Source: Bimuria novae-zelandiae CBS 107.79
Lineage: Eukaryota; Ascomycota; Dothideomycetes; Pleosporales; Didymosphaeriaceae
DNA length: 64,000 nt
Direction of reading: 5' to 3'
NCBI GenBank assembly: GCA_010015655.1
Contig: ML976695.1
Span: forward strand, 507,685 to 571,684
Below, piece after piece: positions 33,901 to 43,870 of the stretch. Under the pieces are notes generated by a model, which saw only the letters and a list, made by a program, of their open reading frames with translations, made no database searches and had not been told where the DNA came from. The position numbers and the translations under genes were made by a program. The stretch's first letter is position 1, and the number at the start of each line of letters is the position of its first letter.

Positions 33901-36172
33901 ATATTTATAGTTGCCTACCTCGACGACATCCTGGTATTCTTAGAACAGGAGAAAGATCATGTGCAACACGTATAAACAGTACTATAAGCGCTAGATAACG
34001 CTAACCTATAACTAAAACTAGAAAAGTGTAAATTCTATGTTACAGAACTAGAATTCCTAGGACATATTATTAATACTAAAGGTATCTAATGCGAGCCTTC
34101 CTTAGATTTACTGGATTTAACAGACAATTTATCACGGACTACTCTAGAATCACACTACCACTTACGAACCTCACGAAGAGAGACAAACTTTTTAACTAGA
34201 TAAAAGAATATAAACAAGTATTTTAAATACTACAAAAAGCATGTATTACGCTACTAGTCCTTATACACTTCTAAGATAACAAACCTTTGCGTATCGAAAT
34301 AGACATAAGCGACTTGGCAGTAGGAGCATGCGCGAAACAAGAAAAGAATAATAAATAGCACCCAGTTACATACTACGCACACAAGTTCACATTAGAAGAA
34401 TTACGGTACGAAGTACACGACAAAGAACTACTTATAATAGTAAAGGCTATTAAACACTAGAGGATCTACGCACATAGCTACTTAGAACTTATAATCTTTA
34501 TAGACTACAAGAATCTTATACGCTTTATAACCACAAAAGAACTAACTTAACGATAAGTAAGATAGTTAGAAACGCTGGGATAATACAAATTTAAAATCAT
34601 ATATACCCCAGGCAAGGAAAACGGACGAGCAGATGCTCTTAGCAGAATAAATAATAATAAAGAAAAAGTTAAAACCTACTCCGCAATACTGAAACAAAAT
34701 CCTAACGGTTCTTTAAAACCTACGGCAGAACTTAATTAACTCCTTATACTCACACGAGAAGTACCCAAGGAACAACAGATAAAGGTCATATAATAATACT
34801 ACGACGACCCTGTATACGGACACCCCGGAATCAAAAAAAAACAATGGAACTAATCCAGAGAAACTATAGCTTTAAAGGAATTAAGGAAGTAGTAGCAACC
34901 TACATAACGCAAATACGTAGAATGCCAGCGTAACAAACACGCAACATATCTCAAGTACGGAGAGATACAAGCCATCCAGATACCCACAGCACCATGGGAA
35001 AACATCGCAATAGACTTTGTTACAGGATTGCCAAAGTCAAAAGACCCTACAAACAGAGTAAGCTACGACGCAATACTAGTAATCGTATATAGATTCACCA
35101 AGTATGTGGAACTACTACCATGTAAAAAGATAATAACAGCAACGGAACTAGCATTCCTTATCCTAGACCAACTTATACGACATCATGGCATTCCCAAGAC
35201 AATTATTAGCGATAGAGACAAGCTCTTTACCTTAAACTACTAGACAACACTTATGGCACTTATTAGAATAAAACGAAAGCTATCAACAGCTTATCACCCA
35301 CAAACCAACGGACAGACAGAACGTACGAATTAAACTATCGAAACGTACCTACGCATCTACTACAATAACTAGAAAAATAACTAGATTTCTTTACTACCTA
35401 TAGCACAACTAGCATACAACAACAAAATATTAATAGCAATAGGATTTACACTATTTTATGCAAACTACAAAAGATATTTATATCTTTTTAATTAAACACT
35501 TCCTACAGTAATCAGAACAGAGGAAGTAATAAACATGGCAGAAACTATAAAGAAAATACATGCACAACTCCGAGAAAATCTCGAAAAAGCTTAATAGCAA
35601 AGTATTTCCTACACGAACCAAAAAAGAAAAACGGCACCTTAGCTAAAGAAGGGGGATAAAGCATATCTGCTTACGAAAAATCTTCGAACCTAGAAGAAAA
35701 AGCATAAGAAACTGGATTATATTAGGGTCGGGCCATTTTTTATTATCGAATAAATATTACTAGTTAACTACTAATTAGAACTATCGCTAGACGTAAAGAT
35801 ACACCTAGTATTTTATATAGACTAACTTGAACCCGCAGACCCTAAAACACTAGTTAAAATAACCTTCTATTACTAGCTAGAGGAAGAAACTAAATTCGAA
35901 GTTAAGAAGATACTACAACACACGAATTAGCCACGAACATATCTAATTAAGTAGAAAAGATATCCACACTTAGAAAACACATAGGAACTAGAAGCAAACC
36001 TTAGAAACTATTGCTAATTATTAGCATAATACTATTGTTAGACCACAAGAAGGAATTAGGAACGATTGGAGGAGAACCCGACAAAAATTTGTTAAGAAGA
36101 AGATCTATTAATGGATTAGGAAGGGGATTGTTAGCCTGTAACCAGCCTGGATTAGCGAAGAAATTGTTTTAG
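30976..36172 (+). mobile_element. Gypsy element B, gag to integrase/chromodomain, RIP-mutated
   Basis: Continues B after the A insertion. Gag carries a zinc knuckle (CFIYSKLGHIARNC, second Cys lost) at about 31750-31800. Protease region near 32750-33000; RT near 33560-34090 with [26 protein letters not shown] and an intact YLDDILVF at about 33912-33935. After that a deletion removes part of the RT connection (near 34090). RNase H near 34290-34660 with ADALSRI. The integrase core is partly open at 35028-35243 (DAILVIVYRFTKYVELLP, then HHGIPKTIISDRD), and TAYHPQTNGQTERTN follows. A chromodomain-like tail ends around 36010. Stops are mostly TAG/TAA. I find no 3' LTR. Confidence 0.85.
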
Positions 36173-36597
36173 AACGGAGCATCCGCACTTAAGCTCTCCG
36201 TCTCTTACACCTTATCCTAGGTATCTAATAGTTTTCTATTCTAACGCGCAAATAACTTCTTACGACCCTCTAGCTTAAGGAGCTTACGCCTACTACAAGT
36301 AATGGCCTCCTTAGCACGAGCTAACTCTAATCGCTTTTCACGCTCTTTATCCTCTACCTTCTCCTACTCCTCTTTAGGAACAAACAATTCGCATTCGCTC
36401 CTTGCAGCGATACAACCAGCACAACGACTAGATGCAGTATCCACAAAACAACAAATGTTCAGCTTTTCGCAGCGACCGCAACGAAAAGGCATCTCCCTAC
36501 TACTCTCTTTAACACGGCGAATACGATTACGTTGCTCTTAGGTCAAAGTCTTCTTGCGAGGCGCACGCGCTTTGCGAGGCTTAAGATCCTTAGGCAT
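36169..36597 (-). pseudogene. Antisense frame with Zn(2)Cys(6)-like cluster, downstream of gypsy B pol
   Basis: ATG at 36597, stop at 36169, 142 codons with five internal TAA/TAG stops, each explicable as CAA, CAG or TGG mutated by C-to-T. The N-terminus is basic (KPRKARAPRKKTLT). Then comes a cysteine pattern CX2CX6CX8CX2CX6C within the segment PFRCGRCEKLNICCF to ARSECELF, which fits the spacing of a fungal Zn(2)Cys(6) binuclear cluster. A charged, probably helical stretch follows (EREKRLELARAKEA, RRKLLKLEGRKKLF). Upstream, the frame appears to continue across the pogo insertion into 38404-38560 (GSNKA, then SAFLTMPKDLK on this side). The TA-rich decay is much milder here than in B pol. Confidence 0.55.
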
Positions 36598-36613
36598 GGT
36601 CAGGAAGGCACTA

Positions 36614-38403
36614 AGCTAGCCGATACGTAAGCTGGCCACCCGGGTAAGCTGGCCACCCCACCAAAACACGACACCTGCACAAAACACACGATTTCTCAAC
36701 AACGCTTCTTATGATTGCCATTGACTACACATAGATTCAAGCGCTGCAGCTACTGTAGCTCTAGCAGCTGCTTCTGAGGTGCTTGATACAGTAGATCTAC
36801 GTGGTTGAACTGCTGAAGCCTCGGCTGCGCGCATAGCCTCCCTGATACTCTCTACCTCTGCAAAGCGTTGATTTAGGTCTACTCGAACGCGCTTACGCTG
36901 ACGCTGAGAGGTAGATATCTCTAGCTGCTGCTCAAGTCGTCTTTTCTCTGCTTCTAGGCCTGCAGCTCTAGCATTTGCAGCTGCTAGAGCCTTACCTGCT
37001 TTCTGTAGGAGTAGCCGGGTCGTACGACCTGGATTCTCGACGCTCTGGACGCTGCGCTGCGCTATATAGAGATCGTGAGGGCCCTGGGGAGTAGAGAGGA
37101 AGCTCTGGAGCTGCTGCTGAGGCTGCTGCTGACGTGTAGGCGTAGTAGGCCTCTGAGAGACCTGCGACGAGCTGAGCACGTGATTGATGTTGAATGGGCA
37201 GATACCAGATGCCTGCCAGCCAGCTCGAATTACACGCTCTGTGAAGCCTTCCTCCCTAGCTTGATGATAGCAGGTGATAAAGCGCTCCTTCTTGACAGGC
37301 GCAGCGTCGTCGAGTGATGCGAGCTCCTGGATCTGACGCCTGTAGCTAGACTTGATCACAGAGAAAGGAGCGAGATCGAGAGGCTGTAGGACGTGTGAAG
37401 TGTGCGCAGGTAGATATAGGAGCTGTATACGATGCAGCTTGCAGAGCCACAGGAAGTCTATATCAATATGGCTGCCGTGACCGTCGAGGATGAGGAGCCT
37501 GTGCTGGCCATCAGATACAGCCGTCTCAGGTATGAATATGCGCTGTAGCCACTCAACACCTATCGCTTTTGACGTCCATCCGTTCTCAGAGGTAGTGTAG
37601 ATCCAGTCAGGTACGTGGGACGAGGAGAACCATGTTGTCTGTAGGCTCTGGCCCTTGAAGATGACCGCACAGCGTAGCTTCCGCCCTGTCGCCGATACAC
37701 ACTCGATTATAGAGACCCACTGGCGATTCTCTGGAGAGGGAACATAAGCCTTCTTCTTCTGACTACTAGAGAGTACTCTGGTGTTGGTACATACCCCTAG
37801 GGCAATGCCAGTCTCATCCATATTGTATGTGTTCTCCACCCGTATGTTGAGCCGCCGTCGAGTCTGTTCGTAGAGCTCTAGGAACGCGCGTAGCTGCTCT
37901 GGTGTCGCTGCATCAGCTCTCTGAGCCTCTAGCTTTCTGCCGACTACAGAGGCAACGCGTGGCTGGCGCCGGAGGAAGTGTGAGAGCCAGAGCTTGCCAA
38001 TAGGCTGGTTGTCGCCATTCATACGTAGAATTCGATTGGCCATTTCTCGAGCGCGAGCGTGTGAGGGAGGGCAGGCGCGTGCGTCTTCTTCAAGGATCCA
38101 TTCTACTAGGAAGTCCTCCTATAGAGGAGTCAGACGCTGCCGGTGTTGGTGACTGACGCGTCGGTTTTGTACGCCATTAATGCGCGTCGATAGGGTCGAT
38201 CGAGGAATACCGTACGCGGTAGCCGCAGCGCGATGACTAGAATAAATGCCTGCATTAAAATCTCTGATAGCTAATTGTATAGCATGCTTACGGGCGTCCA
38301 TATTGATAAGCGTTGTGGAGAGATGTGGCGTGTTTTGTGCAGGTGTCGCGTTTTGGTGGGGTGGCCAGCTTACCCGGGTGGCCAGCTTACGTATCGGCTA
38401 GCT
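36614..38403 (-). mobile_element. Pogo/Fot1-like DNA transposon, young, TA target duplication
   Basis: TIRs of about 76 bases begin AGCTAGCCGATACGTAAG on the left, and the right end is the near-perfect complement. Each TIR holds two copies of TAAGCTGGCCACCC. TA flanks both ends (36612-36613, 38404-38405). It contains one transposase gene on the minus strand. Composition is normal with little RIP, so the insertion is the most recent event seen in the nest. Confidence 0.92.
36709..38301 (-). pseudogene. Pogo/Fot1-family DDE transposase with one in-frame TAG
   Basis: ATG at 38301, stop at 36709, 531 codons in one frame with a single amber stop at 38119-38121 (codon 61, CCT CTA TAG GAG). CAG to TAG, a single C-to-T change, would explain it. 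The N-terminus is a psq-type helix-turn-helix (AIRDFNAGIYSSHRAAATAY, GIPRSTLSTRI), then a second DNA-binding region (WLSHFLRRQP). The catalytic triad is YNMDETG, LILDGHGSHID and HVLQPLDLAPF; the last two aspartates are 35 residues apart. The C-terminus is Gln-rich and coiled (LEAEKRRLEQQLE). It is otherwise undamaged, so it may be inactive, or an ATG at 38043 could give an N-truncated product lacking the first DNA-binding domain. Confidence 0.9.
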
Positions 38404-38709
38404 TAGCTTTGTTACTGCCAGAGGTAGCCTTATCGTGTGTGTACTCTCCCCTGTTGTTCTGTCTCTTCTAGACGTTTGAAGACCAAACATCGCTACCGTC
38501 AGCATAAGCGCGTAGCACGTTCGCTTACTACGAACTTTTTCCTGTAGAGTAGATGCATGGGTAATGTGAAAGGCGCTGGATGGTGCTATTCGCTTGCTTA
38601 GAGAGCGTTCGCGCATCAAAGTATCAAAGGCGTGCTTACGCTTCTTATAGGCCGGGGCGTACGGTTGGTTAGAGATAGGGGAGTGGTTCAGAGGCATAAA
38701 AAGCAGCAA
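38404..38709 (-). pseudogene. Possible upstream exon of the antisense Cys6 gene, or host remnant
   Basis: Immediately outside the pogo element. Joining the two TA-flanked sides gives a frame that runs into the Cys6 frame (ANVLRAYADGSDVW, one stop, EYTHDKATSGSNKA, then SAFLTMPKDLK beyond the insertion). A different open frame at 38398-38709 (with KKRKHAFDTLMRERSLSKR) uses the same strand in another phase. I cannot decide which is real, and the family is not recognised. Confidence 0.35.
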
Positions 38710-39069
38710 TTAGCGAGGTCGCGCTATAGGTGGTGATAGGTAGGTGGGACCGAGTGGGTGGCGGGGATGGCATAAGCATGAGGGAAGGCCGGGCTGGGGA
38801 GTGGTGTCAACTGGCTAAGAACAGTGAGTATGGGAGAAGAATAGTGGGATGCTTCAGCGTATGGAATCTCTCTTCAAAATGTAAAGACCATGTTTGTTCT
38901 TCCTGCATGGACATCGGGTCGACTTACGGGCTCCTTAGCTTAGGGACGGAGGGTGGTGAAGTGGCGTACATGAGGAGATGCTTGATTTGTAATTCTCGGT
39001 GGGCTTTTCCATTGCCTAATTTCAACCATGAAATGACACTCAGCCATGCATCCTAGCACCATGCAGTGC
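38710..39069. other. Right border of the nest, no gene supported
   Basis: Composition returns to normal. An open plus-strand frame at 38730-39056 (108 codons) is low-complexity at its start and resembles nothing I know; I do not support it as a gene. It lies downstream of the coiled-coil gene on the minus strand. Confidence 0.5.
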
Positions 39070-40290
39070 TTATCCTGACTCCAGCTCCATCTCCTGAAAC
39101 GTCTTCTCGACCGCCTCTAGACTAAGCTTCTTCGCCAACTTAACCATCTTGTCCTCGTGAGCCTGCACCAATCCCAGGAACTCCTCCTTGATAATCTTCA
39201 GACTGTTCGCCAAGTCTCCTTCGTGCCCTTCGTCGACCATGTCTCTCAGCGCGTGCTCTATCAGCAGCAAGTCATTTGAATGCTTCTCCAACCTCCTGAT
39301 AATTTTTCCGAGATACTTCGCTTTTCGCGCCGAGCCGTCGGACTTTGTTCTCGAACCGGACGCGGGTTGGTCTTGTAACTTTGTCAGATGCGCGTTGAAG
39401 GAAATTATCTGCGCATCCAGATGGGATATGCGTGATTTCAGGGTCATTAGCGTGACCGCAGCGATCTGGAGGACTGGGGTTGAAGTAGGCGATATGGTGG
39501 ATTCGAGGGGTGGGCGTGGAGAGCAGCTGGGCGTGATTAGGAGGACGTCTGGAGTTTCGGCCGGACTACATGGCGTTGCGGGATTGCTTAGTGAGGAGTG
39601 TGTGAGAGTCGGCGAATTAGTCTCGTTCAAAGGCGATGGCTGGGACTGAGGCGGTGGCTGTTGTAGGAGGGGTGGTTCTCTTGACAGCGGCTTGCGCGCC
39701 TGAGGTCTTCGTTGGAGATCATCGTCGGGGGGGACGTCCAAGAATACGTCCTCGAGTTGCTCTGTGCCGTACTGTTTCAGATTCTCCTGCTCAGATGGCG
39801 CGACGCGGTTCTGTTTTTGCCGTTGCTTAGAATGCACGATCCTGTTCCGGGAGCTGGGTTCGTCTGTGGGATGTGCTGTATGATAAGGTGTTGCATCTTT
39901 GCTCTGGGTCTGATTGAATCCTTCATCCGCGTGCATGGGCGTCGCCCCCTGCGCTTCCTGCTCCTCCTTCTTTCCCTCTCTTCTCCGTCGTTGCAACTTA
40001 AGCTTCTTTCGCCTTTTCTTTCCTGAGTTTTCCCGCCGTTGCTTTTCAGCGTTGCGATCCTCTGAAGCTTTGAGCTTTTCCTTATCTTTCTTGAGAAGAT
40101 CCGCGAAGTTCAGTTTGGCATCCCTGTAGAGAGGCTTTTCAACAGACGGTGGACGCTCCCGGTCTGAATATGGGGTGGGGTAGTCACAATTGTGGTTCGT
40201 CTGCGTAGGGTGCCGTGATTCCTCTTGCTCTTTCGAATGCTTCTGCACGAGGAGCACCGCGTGCGCGATGCGCTTGGAACCACCCACCAT
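39070..40290 (-). CDS. Coiled-coil protein of unknown function, 406 aa
   Basis: Single exon; the first ATG in frame is at 40290 (MVGGSKRIAHAVLLVQKH). Residues about 55-110 are very basic and Lys/Arg-rich (KEKLKASEDRNAEK, KKRRKKLKLQRRRREGKK), a likely nuclear or nucleolar localisation signal. The middle is Pro/Ser/Gln-rich and probably disordered. The last 130 residues form regular heptad-like helices (LKSRISHLDAQIISFNAHL, IIRRLEKHSNDLLLIEHAL, MVKLAKKLSLEAVEKTFQEM). I do not recognise a family. It sits next to the AsaB-like gene on the same strand, about 270 bases downstream, with no sign of shared function. Confidence 0.75.
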   Translation of the reverse strand: MVGGSKRIAHAVLLVQKHSKEQEESRHPTQTNHNCDYPTPYSDRERPPSVEKPLYRDAKLNFADLLKKDKEKLKASEDRNAEKQRRENSGKKRRKKLKLQRRRREGKKEEQEAQGATPMHADEGFNQTQSKDATPYHTAHPTDEPSSRNRIVHSKQRQKQNRVAPSEQENLKQYGTEQLEDVFLDVPPDDDLQRRPQARKPLSREPPLLQQPPPQSQPSPLNETNSPTLTHSSLSNPATPCSPAETPDVLLITPSCSPRPPLESTISPTSTPVLQIAAVTLMTLKSRISHLDAQIISFNAHLTKLQDQPASGSRTKSDGSARKAKYLGKIIRRLEKHSNDLLLIEHALRDMVDEGHEGDLANSLKIIKEEFLGLVQAHEDKMVKLAKKLSLEAVEKTFQEMELESG

Positions 40291-40561
40291 AATGTTCACA
40301 TTACTGCGCTGTCTGAACGTGAGCGGTGCGATTGCGGTGTGAAAAACGAGCTACAGAGTTGCGTAATGCGTGCGACAAGAGTGAGCGATTGTTTAGCGCG
40401 AGTGAAGGTGAGAGTTCACGTGAAATTTCCCAGGTTAGCAGGCGCGTTGGAGACGAGTCCATGTCGCACTAGTCCGAATTGGTTGGATTACATAATTAAT
40501 AAATTCCCTTCTGCTAGTGAATTACATACACCTTTTGCTAAATCATCGCTCTTTGAGTACA

Positions 40562-41518
40562 TCATTCGTAAAACACCAAGCATCTAACCTCGATACTCTG
40601 TCGGCCAGGCGCGTCGGCGGGCGTGTTCGGGTCTGTGAAAGCCGTGTGTGGAACCCTGACAGCCGTACCTGGTTTTCCGCCTTCTTCGCCTTCTCCGCGT
40701 GAATCGTAGCACTTCAGCAACATAACCTCCTCGGGGGTCATGTCTTTCATGTAGTAGAACTTATGCTTGTCGTTGGGAGCGACGCTGAGTGTCTCACCGA
40801 AGATTTCGTATCCCTCCGTCGATGTTGAAGAGCTCGGATCCGGCAAAACTTCTTTCCCGCGGGCGTCGTAATCGGAATTGATCGAGGTTTTCGGGTAAAG
40901 AAGATCTACCGGAACGAAATCCTTGGGTTCGGTACTACGCCAGTCAACTACCGCAAGAGGCGTGTCCGAGGCGGGATTCTCGATCGGTCTCCACACGTTG
41001 ATGATTTGGTAGCGACCCTTCAGAAGTTCTTCCGCCTCATCTTTTGGCAGATGGCGGCGGACACGTGCCGCGGCGGCAGCAGGCGTTTGGTCGACATGGA
41101 CTTGTTGAACGGGCTGTCGGGGGGCATCCTTCTTGCGGCGACGGATAGTGTGGTCAAAAACAACAACTTTCTTGATTCCGGGCAATTTCGACCGTAGCAT
41201 GGATTCAACCTCGTGATAGTATGAATTTCTGACCGTTTGGTCATCTTCAAAGAGCTTTTCCTTGGCGGGCGACTTGTAGACCGCGAACCCCGCATTATCG
41301 GTATTGAACTTGTCTTCCTGACCGCGCAGGCTGATAACCTCTCGCTGGTGAGGGTTTTGCTTGTAGGACCATCCTGGGCCGTCGACCTTGGCCCAGGGCT
41401 TTCCAGTGAAGGAAGTAGGATCGATGTGGATGAATTGTGCGGTTGTCATGTTTCGAATGGAAGTGTGGAATTGGTATGAGAAAACTGGACGGAGCAAACG
41501 CTGCAGCTTTAAGGACAT
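40562..41518 (-). CDS. AsaB/CmcJ-like hydroxylase/desaturase family oxidoreductase
   Basis: Single exon, 318 residues. The layout is that of the fungal AsaB/GA4-desaturase/CmcJ-NvfI family of putative non-haem iron oxygenases: WSYKQNPHQREVISLRG at the N-terminus, VVVFDHTIRRR, then VHVDQTPAAAAARVRRHLP, YQIINVWRPIENPASDTPLA with VVDWRS, YYMKDMTPEEVMLLKCYDS, and a PHTAFTDPNTPADAPGRQSI C-terminal block. Such enzymes often act in secondary metabolism. The first 23 residues (MSLKLQRLLRPVFSYQFHTSIR) look like a mitochondrial presequence, but a start at 41449 (MTTAQFIHID) fits the usual family length equally well. No biosynthetic core gene is visible nearby, so the substrate is unknown. Confidence 0.88.
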   Translation of the reverse strand: MSLKLQRLLRPVFSYQFHTSIRNMTTAQFIHIDPTSFTGKPWAKVDGPGWSYKQNPHQREVISLRGQEDKFNTDNAGFAVYKSPAKEKLFEDDQTVRNSYYHEVESMLRSKLPGIKKVVVFDHTIRRRKKDAPRQPVQQVHVDQTPAAAAARVRRHLPKDEAEELLKGRYQIINVWRPIENPASDTPLAVVDWRSTEPKDFVPVDLLYPKTSINSDYDARGKEVLPDPSSSTSTEGYEIFGETLSVAPNDKHKFYYMKDMTPEEVMLLKCYDSRGEGEEGGKPGTAVRVPHTAFTDPNTPADAPGRQSIEVRCLVFYE

Positions 41519-42293
41519 GGGCTGGTGGATTGGATCGTTACTCGGACTCCGGCTCTAGAATGCATTTTATACGCGTGCGGCACGATGCCGCGAGTTGGCC
41601 GGATGTGTAATAAGGCATGATTAGAAATGACCATGACGCCACCCGAATCTGAGGCCTGGCTTATAATCTGACCAATTAGATATCTTACGCATCACGTGAA
41701 CTTCTCTTTTCGGCTTTCTGTTGTAAATTGTTCGAAGCACGAAATCACAAAACATCATAAGCATTACCTGGAAATGCTCACTTAGGTCCGACGTCTAGAT
41801 TATTAATCGTTGCTTACCTCAATTCATAGCACATTTCCAACTGGCATGTGTCGAACACGAGGTGCAATCGCACTGCCATACTCCTCTCAGTATGATCGGT
41901 TTGCGGTATACATCGATCGAAAGGTCCAATAGCTAGGTCGCACTCAAGAGTAGAATGGAGAGAGCTGATTGATCTTTCATGGGTGCTCAGACGAACCACG
42001 GTTGCGTGGAGAAAGAGAGCACGTCGACAGCTTCTAGCGCTACCCAGACAAAGGCAACTCCTAAGATACTCCTATCATGGAGACGCTCTCGACACCTGTA
42101 ATCACAAAGACCTGTACAGCATGATCGCCCGTTGAGGGCTATTTGATTCCATGTATATGGCGAGGGAGTGTCTGTCCGTTGGAACGGATACGTCATTAAC
42201 TCCGATTGGCTGCTGACTGTACAAATTGTTGGAACGCATCGTCGCCCCGCACTTTTTCTCTCTGCACGACTTGCGTAACTATCGTCGCCTGAA
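41519..42293. other. Intergenic, divergent promoter region
   Basis: Between the minus-strand AsaB-like gene and the plus-strand F-box gene. Minus-strand open frames ending near 41814 and 41987 have no family resemblance; the second is mostly a shadow of the F-box gene. Nothing else recognised. Confidence 0.55.
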
Positions 42294-43262
42294 ATGCCTC
42301 GCCACATAGAGAGCGACCATGAAGAACCTCTCGAAGACAAGACAGCTGCCCTCGCGCTGCACTCGAAGCGCACCGAGCGCCAGCAGAAGCAGAAAACAAA
42401 GCGCGACCGTAAGCGGGACGCCATAATGAACCTTACGAAGCTCCCGACCGAGCTCCTCATCGAAAGCCTCACATATCTGAAACCCAGCGACGTCATCAGC
42501 TTTAGCCGCGTGAATCGCCGCTTTCGAAACCTCGTCGACACCCACGCCAACGTCGTTGGCAACTCCATCCTCCACCAGCGGTACACTCTCTTCGCACAAT
42601 GCTTCGTCCTGCCGAAACTTCTCACAGACATCGATTCTTCATCACGCCCTTTACTCTTCGATGAAAAGCGGCAAGAGATGATTGCAATTCACCGCAAGCC
42701 GTACCAGCACGTGCAGCCGCCGGACCGATTTTTCGTCTGTACATGTCTGTCCTGTATCTTAGCGTGGAACAACCTATGTGTGATGCTGGACTTCGCGCAC
42801 TGGCAAGAGAATTTGGACACCGGGGAGCCGCTTCCCATAATAAAGCGAGGCACATCTCCGGAGTGGAACCAGGAACTGGTGCGTCGGAATGCGCATTTTG
42901 TGCGACTGGCGTTGCAATGTCCGCTCTGGTACGCACGCATACTTGAGGTACATCTCAACAGTACCATACGCGGTATCAGGAGGCAGTCGAAAAACAAGGG
43001 GAACAAGAGAAAGCACGTCGAGATGACTGACGAAGACGCGGCTCTCGGCACTGATGCTTTCCTCTCAAAGCCTGGAGCCGATCGAGACGGTCTGGAGTTC
43101 CCTTACCACCGAGACATATATTATCTGCTCGAAGCATACTTACCGAACAGGTATTGGAAAGAGGGAAGGTGGATCTACGGCACTACAATCGATCACGAGC
43201 GAGATCTTGCATATGCACTCCGTGGCATCACGCCATCAAATCCAGTGGCCACAACAGGATGA
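42294..43262 (+). CDS. F-box domain protein, about 322 aa
   Basis: A basic N-terminus (HSKRTERQQKQKTKRDRKRD) is followed by a clear F-box at about residues 45-80 (LTKLPTELLIESLTYLKPSD, then VISFSRVNRRFRNLV). The remainder matches no repeat type I can name; it contains FVCTCLSCILAWNN and a HFVRLALQCPLWYARILEVH segment. The expected role is substrate recognition in an SCF (Skp1-cullin-F-box) ubiquitin ligase. The C-terminus is uncertain: another frame continues at 43215-43420 with a plausible DEDWDAEVLKISISWAKL, so a small intron or a frameshift near 43215-43260 may hide the true end. Confidence 0.85.
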   Translation: MPRHIESDHEEPLEDKTAALALHSKRTERQQKQKTKRDRKRDAIMNLTKLPTELLIESLTYLKPSDVISFSRVNRRFRNLVDTHANVVGNSILHQRYTLFAQCFVLPKLLTDIDSSSRPLLFDEKRQEMIAIHRKPYQHVQPPDRFFVCTCLSCILAWNNLCVMLDFAHWQENLDTGEPLPIIKRGTSPEWNQELVRRNAHFVRLALQCPLWYARILEVHLNSTIRGIRRQSKNKGNKRKHVEMTDEDAALGTDAFLSKPGADRDGLEFPYHRDIYYLLEAYLPNRYWKEGRWIYGTTIDHERDLAYALRGITPSNPVATTG

Positions 43263-43870
43263 AGATTGGGATGCGGAAGTATTAAAGATTTCTATCAGTT
43301 GGGCTAAGCTCATCAGATATCGAATTCCGAACATATCTCGTTGCAAACTTCAAAGTAATTGTGATAGTATTTTGAAACTGCTTCTCTCTAACCAAGTCTT
43401 GGCCATCCCAGGTTGCACGTAACAGACGACCACATTCGCAACCGGACATAAATGCTATCATTTTCTATCCGCTTTGCTTGTCCACACCTTGTAGCCGACG
43501 CTAGCCTCCTAGTGTCGTATATACCTACCCTAGTAGCGTTCGCTCAGGAGTTCGGAGTCGCTCTGCTGGTCCGGTGAACGGCGTAGCCATTTAGCATGAT
43601 CAGCTGTTCAATTCCCATATCTTCGGCGTCCCCTCATGTTCGGCGAAAGCAACAGCCTCGCCATGCACCAGCGAGCGGTACGCTAGATCGACAACACCCA
43701 TAGGGCGCGGTCCCATTTAATTTCTGGTCTGTGTGACTCAACATTTATTCCTCGATAAATACCGCTATCGCCTCTTAGCGTCGTTGACAACAAAATTCCA
43801 TCCATTTCCCATTCCATGGGCACCTTCGTTTAATCTTGACGCTCTGCTTCGTTGTTGAGAAAATCTAAAG
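43263..43870. other. Intergenic between F-box and permease genes
   Basis: Includes the possible out-of-frame extension of the F-box gene up to 43422 and the promoter of the permease. No other gene recognised. Confidence 0.5.

Noticed and set aside
36041..36172. Open frame of 44 codons running to a TAG at 36170 that would give B pol a stop overlapping the antisense stop
   Set aside because: It is one base out of phase with the chromodomain frame; the chromodomain frame shows the TAG/TAA pattern expected of the true coding frame, so the neat overlap is probably coincidental.
36302..36541. Plus-strand 79-codon open frame
   Set aside because: Complement of the Cys6 frame; the opposite strand carries the patterned cysteines.
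7000..38700. CRISPR-like or satellite array
   Set aside because: Repetition is explained by LTRs, TIRs and RIP-driven TA richness; no regularly spaced units.
39188..40129. Several plus-strand open frames of 70-150 codons
   Set aside because: Antisense shadows of the coiled-coil gene caused by its biased codon use.
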